A stretch of 16,629 nt of DNA from an uncultured Oscillospiraceae bacterium (GTDB taxonomy: Bacteria; Bacillota_A; Clostridia; Oscillospirales; Oscillospiraceae). This document shows positions 6,602 to 13,265 of this stretch, piece by piece. Position numbers and translations under genes: made by a program. Numbering within the stretch: the stretch's first letter is position 1; each line of letters starts with the position of its first letter. Under the pieces are notes generated by a model that was not told where the DNA came from, did not search any database, and saw nothing but the letters and a program-made list of their open reading frames with translations. The stretch is from positions 1-16,629 of the forward strand of contig CAAFFR010000113.1 in assembly GCA_900762245.1 (NCBI GenBank), written 5' to 3'.

Positions 6602-6769
6602 TGTAGGGTTGAGATATATCTCAACCGGGAACCTCCGAAAACTGAGTGTAAAAAACAAAACGCCCAATTGTCGAAACTGCCCGGTGCGGTGGTGCTCCGC
6701 GCAGCGAATCTAAAATGGTAATGATTGCCGGTGGCAATCATACCATAATGTTGATATCCGCACCCTACA
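6602..6769. repeat. Palindromic element, family B, interrupted copy
   Basis: In reverse complement this matches the inner element at 1111-1215: TGTAGGGTGCGGATAT at one end, CACCGGGCAGTTTCGAC inside, and GGTTGAGATATATCTCAACC with the closing ACCCTACA at the other. Termini are TGTAGGG/CCCTACA. Compared with the other copy it carries an extra stretch of about 64 bp (about 6690-6753) splitting the GCGGATATATCCGC hairpin. The extra piece is itself palindromic (ATGGTA-ATGATTGCC / GGCAATCAT-ACCAT). Confidence 0.8.
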
Positions 6770-6792
6770 ATGCCCTCAAGTAGAGCCTTTTC

Positions 6793-7326
6793 TCAGTAAA
6801 ACAGCAGCGACACCCAGGTGACCACATTGGCACCGAACTGGAATTCCAGTCCCCGGCTTTCCAGCACCGGCACCACATTGATGCCATGGCTTTCCACGCA
6901 GGGGTGCATGGTCTCCGGGAAGCGGCAGCCTTCTCCGTCCAGAATGGCGCAGCGCTCGCAAAGGGTGCAGGCTTCGGTGGACAGCACATAGGGCCTGGCC
7001 CCCAGCTCTGCCAGAATATCCCGAACCTGATTGGTGAGTTCTTCATGCCCCGGCCGGGTGGCGAGGGTCTCTTCCATGTCGGCAATGTCGTTGACCTCCA
7101 CAATGGTAGAAATCAGCAGGCAGTTCTCATAAGAAAGACACTTTCCACGGCAATGATCGACACTGCCCACACCGGGAGGACAGGCCCAGCTTTTGCCGTA
7201 CATGGGGCATTCGTTTTCGCAGATCCAGCGGATGCGGCTGTTAAACTCCAGCTCCCTGGGGTCCAAGTGGTCGTAGATGTACAGAGGAAGCTCAGAGAGC
7301 TTTTCTTCCAGCAGTTCCCGATTCAT
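6793..7326 (-). CDS. DUF2284 cysteine-rich metal-binding protein
   Basis: The 177-residue cytosolic protein shows the DUF2284 cysteine pattern: CENECPMYGKSWACPPGVGS near residue 36-55, CRGKC...NC around 60-70, then CTLCERCAILDGEGCRFPE and HPCVE near 120-145. These probably bind iron-sulfur clusters or another metal. Family members are annotated only as predicted metal-binding proteins; the reaction is unknown. Its ATG (7324-7326) overlaps the TGA of the upstream phosphatase gene as ATGA, so the two are translationally coupled. The coupling implies co-expression but no biochemical link is known to me. Confidence 0.85.
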   Translation of the reverse strand: MNRELLEEKLSELPLYIYDHLDPRELEFNSRIRWICENECPMYGKSWACPPGVGSVDHCRGKCLSYENCLLISTIVEVNDIADMEETLATRPGHEELTNQVRDILAELGARPYVLSTEACTLCERCAILDGEGCRFPETMHPCVESHGINVVPVLESRGLEFQFGANVVTWVSLLFY

Positions 7327-7754
7327 GCAAATTCCTCCATGATGTTCCGGCAGCCTTCCACAATGTCCTGCCAGGTTCTTTCAAAATCTCCGGTGTACCA
7401 GGGGTCGGCAACATCCCGGGCAAGCAGGGGCCGGATCTTCTCCGGGTCCCGGGGCAGCATCCGGGAAAGCCACCGGGCGTTGCTGCTGTCCATATAATAG
7501 ATCCGGTCGAAGTGGTGATAATCCTTCATGGTCACCTGCCGGGCGGCATGTCCCTCGCAGGAAATGCCGTGTTTTGCCAGTTCCCGCCGTGCGGGAGGGT
7601 ACACCGGGTTTCCGATTTCCTCCCGGCTCACCGCCGCCGAAGCGATCTCAAACCGCTCCGAAACCCCGGCCTTTTTCACCATGTCCTTCAATACATACTC
7701 TCCCATAGGGCTCCGACAAATATTGCCGTGGCAACAAAAAAGGATTTTTATCAT
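7323..7754 (-). CDS. Low-molecular-weight protein tyrosine phosphatase
   Basis: The 143-residue cytosolic enzyme removes phosphate from protein tyrosines (or, in the arsenate reductase branch, reduces arsenate). The P-loop CHGNICRS gives the nucleophile Cys8 and Arg14 right at the N-terminus. The general acid Asp117 is in ADPWYTGDFERTW near the C-terminus. The length matches the family. The DPW motif and the absence of the extra C-terminal redox cysteines of ArsC favour a phosphatase. The ribosome site (AAGAGG about 9-10 nt upstream) is weak. It heads a two-gene unit with the DUF2284 gene. The mobile element sits directly upstream of its start, so any native promoter lies close to, or was affected by, the insertion. 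Confidence 0.9.
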   Translation of the reverse strand: MIKILFCCHGNICRSPMGEYVLKDMVKKAGVSERFEIASAAVSREEIGNPVYPPARRELAKHGISCEGHAARQVTMKDYHHFDRIYYMDSSNARWLSRMLPRDPEKIRPLLARDVADPWYTGDFERTWQDIVEGCRNIMEEFA

Positions 7755-7825
7755 CTCTTAAAACCTCTTATAACCTATTATTTGTTAGAAATCCGAACTT
7801 TTTGAAAAGTTTTAGATTTCATAAA

Positions 7826-7878
7826 TTGGTGTAAATTCACGTAACATTTCGGCTAATTGGTGTAAATTTGGTGTAAAT
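7826..7878. repeat. Three TTGGTGTAAAT repeats, probable integrase arm-type sites
   Basis: Perfect 11-bp copies lie at 7826-7836, 7857-7867 and 7868-7878, the last two head to tail. They sit between the integrase stop and the phosphatase gene, the place where Tn916-type integrases bind DR2 arm repeats with their N-terminal domain. A related CGGTGTAAATT occurs near 10941. Confidence 0.6.
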
Positions 7879-7891
7879 CAGTGTTTGTGTG

Positions 7892-9082
7892 TCAACCCGA
7901 CTTAAGCGCCTTTTCCGGCAATTGGAACTGTAATATCTTCTGCATGGACTGCTCTGCATGGTCATAACTTGCGTGGGTATAGACATTCATGGTAACTCCT
8001 GCATCGGAGTGGCCCATCAGGTATTGCAGGCTTTTCAGATCCATACCGGCGTTGGCCATATTGGTGCAGAAGGTATGCCGGAACACATGGGGTGTGATCT
8101 TCGGCAGAGGCTTATCAGGATGCAACTTCCGGTATTTTTTCAGTGCCCATTGGAAGTGATGCTCAATGTGCATCGCTACCTTGGGATTACCGTTCTTGTC
8201 CAGCAGCAGGAACCCGGAATAGCCATCAATAATCCATTCCTTGGAAACCGTCTTCCGTCTGGCAACGATGTTCTTCAACGCTTTGTAGGCATTGTCCGTC
8301 ATAGGAATGAATCGGCATCCGCTTTCGGTTTTCGTCTTTTCTACATAGTAGGTGCAATCCGGCTTGCGGACAAGCTGGTGATCCACCCAGATCCGACGCT
8401 TCTCAAAATCCAGCTGCTGTCTGGTCAGTCCACACAGCTCGCTGACCCGCATACCCGTTTCCAGCAGCACCACGAACTCATCGTAGTAGCAGGAATAGTG
8501 CTTGTCCTCCTTGATGAAGGTCATAAAAAGATCTACTTGCGCCGGTGTCAATGCGATTCGCTTCTGGGAATCGTTTTTCACCACATCGGTCAGCTTAAAA
8601 GCAAAGGGATTCTTGTTAATGATGTCTTCCTCAAAGGCCATCTGGAAAGCGGGTTTCACAACGCCGCGAACACTGGTTATGGTGCTATATCCCCTTCCGT
8701 CCTTTTGCAGCTTCATCAGCCAAAGCTTTGCATCCGAGATTTTGATATCCCGAATTTTCCGATAGCCGAAATCTTCTTTCTTCACAAGATTGTACACGAA
8801 ATTGTATCCAACCTTGGTGGCATTCCGGACACCCTGCTTCAAGCTGATATAGCGTTCCAGCAGTTCCAGTACGGTGATATTGCCTGCGTTGTAGTCCACA
8901 CCGGCATCCTGGGCTTTGTTGATTTCCTCTTCCTTGGCTCGCAATTCTTCCAGCGTGGGTGCGTAAACGGTACGCCGTTTTCCTGTCACATCCTGATAAC
9001 GATATTGGTAAGTCAGGTCTTTACGTTGGCTCTCTCCCGTCCGAAGGACTCGCCCTTTTTTATCTTTTCTTTTTGCGGACAT
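7892..9082 (-). CDS. int: Tn916-type tyrosine integrase
   Basis: The 396-residue recombinase would excise and integrate the element through a covalent tyrosine-DNA intermediate. The N-terminal part (about 1-55, KGRVLRTGESQRKDLTYQYR...) matches the AP2-like arm-binding domain of Tn916 Int. A SAM-like core-binding domain follows (about 68-165). The catalytic domain has Arg212 (TGMRVSELCGL), Lys251 (KTKTESG), His332 and Arg335 (HVFRHTFCTNM), His358 (MGHSDAGVT) and the nucleophile Tyr368 (NVYTHA). All six active-site positions are present, so it should be active. The start at 9082 is chosen for its AAAGGAG site 7-8 nt upstream; the frame stays open further 5' without a better site. It lies at the element's left end, after xis. 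Confidence 0.95.
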   Translation of the reverse strand: MSAKRKDKKGRVLRTGESQRKDLTYQYRYQDVTGKRRTVYAPTLEELRAKEEEINKAQDAGVDYNAGNITVLELLERYISLKQGVRNATKVGYNFVYNLVKKEDFGYRKIRDIKISDAKLWLMKLQKDGRGYSTITSVRGVVKPAFQMAFEEDIINKNPFAFKLTDVVKNDSQKRIALTPAQVDLFMTFIKEDKHYSCYYDEFVVLLETGMRVSELCGLTRQQLDFEKRRIWVDHQLVRKPDCTYYVEKTKTESGCRFIPMTDNAYKALKNIVARRKTVSKEWIIDGYSGFLLLDKNGNPKVAMHIEHHFQWALKKYRKLHPDKPLPKITPHVFRHTFCTNMANAGMDLKSLQYLMGHSDAGVTMNVYTHASYDHAEQSMQKILQFQLPEKALKSG

Positions 9083-9177
9083 TGTCAAACTCCTTTCCAT
9101 GGTGGAGAGGCCTGAATTTGACAAACACATTTTATCACATCCAGACCTCAAATTCCACCATTAAGTAATATTTTCAG

Positions 9178-9375
9178 TTATATAGAATACGCCTGTTCCA
9201 GATACTGCTCGAACAGGCGTCTTTTGATCAGCCGCTTGGAGCCGACGAATAACACAAATTTGCACTGTTCATCCTCGGTCAGCTCCCGAAGTTTGTTCAT
9301 ACCGATGCCAAAGTAGGCAGCGGCTTCTTCGATGGTCAGGTTCGCTTTTTCCCAGATAGGGACCTCATGCTTCAT
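9178..9375 (-). CDS. xis: Tn916-like excisionase
   Basis: The 65-residue protein starts MKHEVPIWEKANLTIEEAAA and reads through YFGIGMNKLRELTEDE to KRLIKRRLFEQYLEQAYSI. This follows the Tn916 Xis pattern closely ([21 protein letters not shown]... in that family) in both size and winged-helix layout. Such proteins bend DNA at the element ends and direct Int toward excision. The ATG at 9375 has AGGAGG 9 nt upstream; a TTG two codons earlier is too close to the site. It sits about 95 nt upstream of int, the classic order, and is separated from mob by a strong hairpin, so excision and mobilization genes may be expressed apart. Confidence 0.9.
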   Translation of the reverse strand: MKHEVPIWEKANLTIEEAAAYFGIGMNKLRELTEDEQCKFVLFVGSKRLIKRRLFEQYLEQAYSI

Positions 9376-9401
9376 AGGCAATATCCTCCTGCTTCATAGA
9401 T

Positions 9402-9438
9402 TCAAAAGAAATTCGCCGAATTTTTCGGCGAATTTCTT
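9402..9438 (-). terminator. Strong hairpin between mob and xis, probable terminator
   Basis: A perfect 15-bp stem (9406-9420 with 9424-9438, loop TTT) is followed on the minus strand by TTTTGAA. The T-run is short, so it may attenuate rather than stop transcription from mob into xis-int. Confidence 0.6.
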
Positions 9439-9479
9439 GAATGTTGGATTTTCTGATGTTGATTGCAGCTTTCCGGTAA

Positions 9480-10433
9480 TTATTCATGGCTTAAAGTTTC
9501 CTTTCTGCTAAGGTTTGCGTCATTGTAAAGCGCAAGGATTTCCGTAGGAACGTTATCCACGATCTTGCGCAGCTTTTCCAGTTCCTGCACCTGCTGGAGC
9601 AGTTCCAGACGGCGGGTGACACTTTCCTTGCTGGCATCCACCTGCTTTTCCAGTGCAGCGAGCTCTGCTTTCAGCTCCTTGAAGGCGGCATCATACTTCT
9701 TCAGCCGGGTACGCATCTTCTCCACACCGGGAGTATACTTCTCCAAAAGAGCCTCGATCTCTGCTGCCCGTTTCTTTGCATTCAGGGGATTGATGTCTGC
9801 AAGCAGGTCCAGCAGCATATCCTTCTGCTGGTTCAGATGCACCGCTTCCTTGAATAGCCGGGGCGGGATGTGGGTTCTGCCGGTCTTGCTGGCGGATTCG
9901 CCACGCTCCAGATCCGGGTAGAATTTGACCATATAGCTCCAGAAATCGTCCTGCCACTGAGTCAGCTTTTTCTTGTTGCCTACAATCTCCTTGGCGCTGA
10001 GCCGATTGTCCGGTGTCAGCGGCACAAAGCAAAAGTGCATGTGGGGCGTTTTCTCGTCCACATGCACCACGGCGGAAATATATGTATCGGGGGCCTGCTT
10101 GGATTTCATAAACTCCAATGCCCGGTCAAAAAACGCCTTGATTTCTCTGGGCTTCTTGCCCTCGAAGAACTCCGGGCTTGCGGTGATCAGCGCTTCGATC
10201 ATCTTTACGCTGTCCTTCCGTACCCGGCAGCCGGAAGACTGGATCCGTCTATCCACTTCTCCCAGATACCGGCCATTGGGATTTATCGGATGGAAATTCA
10301 GTTTGCTCCGCTGGATATCAATGTCCGGGTTACTGGCATAGGCCTCCTTCATGCGTTCATTGTGGGCCTCGATCATGGAAACGGTCTGACCTTTGTACTT
10401 CTTCATACGGAAGATCGCATATTGTCCTTTCAT
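9480..10433 (-). CDS. mobV: MobV-family relaxase (Pre/Mob)
   Basis: The 317-residue relaxase would nick oriT and pilot the strand for mobilization. Motif I is HNER with His24, which by analogy with MobM of pMV158 (His22) is the likely nucleophile. Motif II is KLNFHPI around residues 44-50. Motif III is HVDEKTPHMHF with metal ligands His124, His131 and His133. The C-terminal part from about 235 is a coiled coil, as in other MobV proteins, but the whole is shorter than the usual 400-500. The start at 10433 fits the GGAGGG site 8 nt upstream and makes a TAATG overlap with the HTH gene. No oriT is seen directly upstream; a matching nic site is found at 15976-16000. Confidence 0.93.
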   Translation of the reverse strand: MKGQYAIFRMKKYKGQTVSMIEAHNERMKEAYASNPDIDIQRSKLNFHPINPNGRYLGEVDRRIQSSGCRVRKDSVKMIEALITASPEFFEGKKPREIKAFFDRALEFMKSKQAPDTYISAVVHVDEKTPHMHFCFVPLTPDNRLSAKEIVGNKKKLTQWQDDFWSYMVKFYPDLERGESASKTGRTHIPPRLFKEAVHLNQQKDMLLDLLADINPLNAKKRAAEIEALLEKYTPGVEKMRTRLKKYDAAFKELKAELAALEKQVDASKESVTRRLELLQQVQELEKLRKIVDNVPTEILALYNDANLSRKETLSHE

Positions 10434-10663
10434 TATGCATCCCTCCGTTTCTGCCATACAATGTCATAACCCATCACATCTGCAAGCTGCAGTGCTTCCA
10501 CATACCGCAGGGAACCTCTGCTCAACTTGGCAGAGAAGTTGGAAAGGCTGTCACTCCAGCCATATTCCATAGACAGGGCATCCACAACCTCGGCCATGGT
10601 GAAGTTTGCCATCATGATCTGGGCCTTGATGGCATTCTTGGTGGTTTGATTCGTAATTTTCAT
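10433..10663 (-). CDS. Small HTH-like protein (DUF6471-like), partner of mobV
   Basis: The 76-residue protein starts MKITNQTTKNAIKAQIMMAN. Its middle, FTMAEVVDALSMEYGWSDSL, then SNFSAKLSRGSLRYVEALQL, reads as a short lambda-repressor-type helix-turn-helix bundle. It resembles small DUF6471-like proteins found next to mob genes of clostridial elements; this naming is from pattern and not certain. A GGAGAATAAG site precedes the ATG. Its stop overlaps the mobV start by one base, so the two are coupled. Likely a regulator or accessory oriT-binding protein for the relaxase. Confidence 0.65.
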   Translation of the reverse strand: MKITNQTTKNAIKAQIMMANFTMAEVVDALSMEYGWSDSLSNFSAKLSRGSLRYVEALQLADVMGYDIVWQKRRDA

Positions 10664-10696
10664 TATTCTTATTCTCCTTAATTCAGTAGTTAAATA

Positions 10697-10757
10697 GGCG
10701 AAACCAGTTCGCCGTTAGGTGTATTTTCGGATGGGGCATAATCTACCCCATTTTTTA
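10697..10757 (+). terminator. Plus-strand intrinsic terminator with upstream hairpin; possible small antisense RNA
   Basis: ATGGGG (10731-10736) pairs with CCCCAT (10746-10751) and is followed by TTTTTATTT. A second hairpin GGCGAA/TTCGCC (10697-10713) lies just before. No plus-strand gene ends here, so the signal may end an RNA antisense to the leader of the HTH-mobV operon. No good promoter for such an RNA was found. Confidence 0.45.
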
Positions 10758-11000
10758 TTTGCGATGTCCCCTTGGCAAGTCATGTTATCGAATGCACGGA
10801 TTCATGTCCTATTCCATCGTTTCGATCTGTTCTTTACCCAATTCGACACCGAGTTCACGATTTCGACCATCGATTTCCCGTAAAATAGAAATATGGAACG
10901 GGAATGTTCTTTGCTGCTTTCACTACCCCTCAATTCGCCCCGGTGTAAATTAAGGTAGTACCGGCAGAAAGGAAAATATAGGGAAATACCAAAATCATGT

Positions 11001-11052
11001 GTACCGTACGTACATGTGTACAACCGACCCCGGTACGCTGGTACGTATGTAC
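11001..11052. repeat. Cluster of seven GTAC palindromes
   Basis: GTAC starts at 11001, 11006, 11010, 11018, 11033, 11041 and 11049; the last three are exactly 8 bp apart, as are the third and fourth. The flanks form imperfect dyads (GTACGTACAT and GTACGTATGTACAT). It lies about 20 bp after the helicase stop. Likely a protein-binding array, perhaps origin iterons. Confidence 0.55.
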
Positions 11053-11072
11053 ATATTGTTTTGGGGTTCTTG

Positions 11073-12374
11073 TCAGAAAATTTTAATCAGGCTGCGGACA
11101 CCCAGGAACCCCCACACGCGACGGCCTTGTGCGTTAAAACCGTTGTTGTTATGCTCCAGATTGTATTTCTGCTCATTGGCACAGAGGAAATTGCTGAAGG
11201 TTCTGGGGGACAAGGGCTTTTCTGAATTGTCATCACACCAGATGGTGTATAGGGTATAAAAATCCTTGGAGGTAATCCAATCGTCTGCTTTGAACAGGAA
11301 ATACCCCTCGGACTCCATGAAGCCCAAAATGTTGTTTTCCTCCCGCATGGCAGCCTCCACATTGGCTCGTGTGCGTTCACTCTGGGTAATGTGAAAGTCA
11401 TTATGGGTCAACCGGTGTAATCCCTCCAATGCCCAGAGGAAAATACCCTCTGCTTCGGCACACATCTTCTCTGCAATATAGGGATCGTCTTTTCGGGACT
11501 TGTCCCTGGGTTTTACAGATAAGATAATCTGCCGCCGGTAGAAACCGTCGCTGTGGTCATACAAAGCCCGTAGAGAACCATTGCCAAAGGCCATAAACCG
11601 TACATACAGTTCCCCCTGGTAGCTTTGTTCCCCTTTCTTTTCCAGATCCATGGGAAGCTCTGCGGTGACGATGGTTTTGATATGGTTTGTTTGGGGCAGA
11701 GCCTCCAGCTTCATATCATCATCTACCAGCAAATACTTAAATTGCTGATCCGCTCTGGCAAAGTTACTGGTTTCAATCTTTGCAACGCTGCCGGTGTTCA
11801 TGTTGTTTCCCAGCAGAGCATGCATCACCAGCCCGATCCGGCTTTTGCCCTCGCCGCCGTTGCCGATGAGAAAGAGCATCTGCTGGGCTTTGGTGCTGGG
11901 GATCAGGCAGTATCCCATATATTCCTGCAAGGTGGGAATATCCTCCGGGTACAGGAGCTGCTCCAGAAAGGTCAGCCACTTTTCCGGTTTCGGTGCATCG
12001 GGGTTGTAGGATACCGGAAGCCGGTTCATACAGAACTCCTTTTCTTCCTTGAAGGTTCCATCCAGAAACAAGGTGCCGTTGGCAACATGGATTCGGTCTG
12101 TCTGGATCGGGAGAGGTTCGGAGTAGCACATAAGCCGCAGGGCATCCAGAATGTTCTGCACCTTTCTGGATAAGCCGCTGGTGGCATAGGGTTCGATCCT
12201 TTCCAGAATCTCCCGCTTCAATTTGGACTCATCAGTGATCCGTCCTTCTGTGCAGAAGAAGGTTCCGTCCACAGCAATCATGGGATGATCTTTCAGGAAC
12301 TCCCGGCAGAAGCGTGCTTCGTTAATTTTCTTGCCGTCCACCCATTCAGGAACCAGATTGGTCTGCTCGTCCAT
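11073..12374 (-). CDS. D5-like superfamily 3 replication helicase
   Basis: The 433-residue protein is a phage/plasmid primase-type (P4/D5) helicase. A D5_N-like region spans about 30-150. The SF3 ATPase core has Walker A GNGGEGKS (171-178), Walker B YLLVDDD (214-220), a sensor-type FMAFGNGSL (Asn265) and a probable arginine finger in GFYRRQI (280/281). The end (about 375-433, including a SEKPLSPRTFSNFLC stretch) looks like a winged helix. It would unwind the excised circular element with the primase next to it. The ATG at 12374 has AAAGGAGG 9 nt upstream and lies 29 nt inside the primase gene, so the two are coupled. Confidence 0.93.
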   Translation of the reverse strand: MDEQTNLVPEWVDGKKINEARFCREFLKDHPMIAVDGTFFCTEGRITDESKLKREILERIEPYATSGLSRKVQNILDALRLMCYSEPLPIQTDRIHVANGTLFLDGTFKEEKEFCMNRLPVSYNPDAPKPEKWLTFLEQLLYPEDIPTLQEYMGYCLIPSTKAQQMLFLIGNGGEGKSRIGLVMHALLGNNMNTGSVAKIETSNFARADQQFKYLLVDDDMKLEALPQTNHIKTIVTAELPMDLEKKGEQSYQGELYVRFMAFGNGSLRALYDHSDGFYRRQIILSVKPRDKSRKDDPYIAEKMCAEAEGIFLWALEGLHRLTHNDFHITQSERTRANVEAAMREENNILGFMESEGYFLFKADDWITSKDFYTLYTIWCDDNSEKPLSPRTFSNFLCANEQKYNLEHNNNGFNAQGRRVWGFLGVRSLIKIF

Positions 12375-12942
12375 ATGCGTTATCCTCCTTTCTCAGCCGC
12401 GCCTGCATCTCAGGGATGATGCTGACCAATAAAGAATCCACCATGGCAACCCGCTGCTCCAGAGTGCCGATGGTCAGGCAGTCCAGCAGATGGTCCACAG
12501 TGGATAGTGCTTTTAATGCTTCGCAGAAGCGCAGATCCCAGATGTCAGAATCCGGTTGGGGTGTATACCGCGCTTTCCAGTTCTCCAGCAGCTTCCGGTA
12601 GGCACCCAGGGTATGGATGCATAACAGCTCGTCCTCCCGGAATTGGCGGATATTGGGACGGGGTTGAATCGTGAGGGGATCGCCGGAGCTTAACCCGTAA
12701 TCCCGGCACAGCTTCTCCGCTGCGCTTTGAAGGTTGATCCCGAAGTATTTTGCGGTAAAGTCAATGACATCACCGGATGCGCCGCAGCCGAAGCAGTAGA
12801 ATCTGTCATCCAGCTTCAGACTGGGACTGTGGTCATCATGGAAGGGACACCGGGCCATGCCGTGTCTGCCCACATCCAATCCGGAATCCTTTGCGGCCTG
12901 TATGGTCGGTACAGCCGCGCGTATAGTTTTGAAGTCGATCAT
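12346..12942 (-). CDS. CHC2 zinc-finger primase-like protein
   Basis: The 198-residue protein carries a DnaG-type CHC2 zinc finger near its N-terminus: CPFHDDHSPSLKL followed by FYCFGCGASGDVIDF, giving the Cys-His-Cys-Cys ligand set (about residues 32-58), and a KYFG...AAEKLCRDYGL tail typical of the domain. No TOPRIM catalytic domain follows, so priming activity must come from a different fold, from the helicase partner or from the host. The C-terminal half (about 95-198) is unrecognised. The ATG at 12942 is chosen for its AGGA site 9 nt away; an ATG two codons earlier is equally possible. It is the first gene of the minus-strand replication operon. Confidence 0.85.
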   Translation of the reverse strand: MIDFKTIRAAVPTIQAAKDSGLDVGRHGMARCPFHDDHSPSLKLDDRFYCFGCGASGDVIDFTAKYFGINLQSAAEKLCRDYGLSSGDPLTIQPRPNIRQFREDELLCIHTLGAYRKLLENWKARYTPQPDSDIWDLRFCEALKALSTVDHLLDCLTIGTLEQRVAMVDSLLVSIIPEMQARLRKEDNAYGRADQSGS

Positions 12943-13265
12943 TTGCATTTTTCCTTTCCTTTTCATTTTCGGGAGAAGGCAGCCAATTACCGGGGAAAAG
13001 GTTTCCTCTCCTACTATATTTATGTGGAAATCCGAAAAAGACATAACAATCGACTGACAGTGCAAAATCGAAAAACCTGACAGGATGGAAATGTTAGGAG
13101 AACACGGGAACAGTCCACTGTTTTGGACAGATTCCCTGCTACAATTTAGACTGGGAAGAAGTGAAAGAGTCGACTTATCATGACAGTTAACTGTTTATGT
13201 GAAAAAATGTCTTTATTTTAGAACACTTGTTTGATATAATGAGAAAAATGGAGGGAGGTGCGTGT
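12943..13265. other. Divergent regulatory region between the replication and regulator operons
   Basis: It has an imperfect hairpin with GGGAA..GTCCA / TGGAC..TTCCC (13106-13136), a perfect 12-bp palindrome ACAGTTAACTGT (13183-13194) and the extended -10 promoter of the plus operon. A TATAGT (about 13013-13018) could be the minus-strand -10 box for the primase, with a poor -35. The palindrome and hairpin are candidate operators controlling both directions. Confidence 0.5.
13232..13240 (+). promoter_or_regulatory. Extended -10 promoter of the DUF6076-sigma operon
   Basis: TGATATAAT matches TGnTATAAT perfectly; the -35 region (TTTATT near 13212) is poor, as is usual for extended -10 promoters. 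Transcription would start near 13247, which rules out the ATG at 13227 and supports the start at 13266. Confidence 0.65.

Larger units (their letters stand above)
10664..11072. other. Non-coding region between mob and replication modules
   Basis: No credible gene lies here. It contains a hairpin (10697-10713), a plus-strand terminator (10731-10757), a weak minus promoter candidate (TTGCCA near 10776-10781 with AAAAAT), TCGA-rich sequence around 10815-10880, and the GTAC cluster at 11001-11052. This is a likely place for replication-origin or copy-control functions of the excised element. Confidence 0.5.

Noticed and set aside
10802..11023. 73-codon minus-strand frame between mob and helicase genes
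   Set aside because: No ribosome site, reads through the GTAC array and has no protein-like pattern.
13227..13265. Upstream ATG at 13227 for the DUF6076 gene
   Set aside because: It lies before the extended -10 promoter, so the transcript would start after it; the ATG at 13266 has a strong ribosome site.
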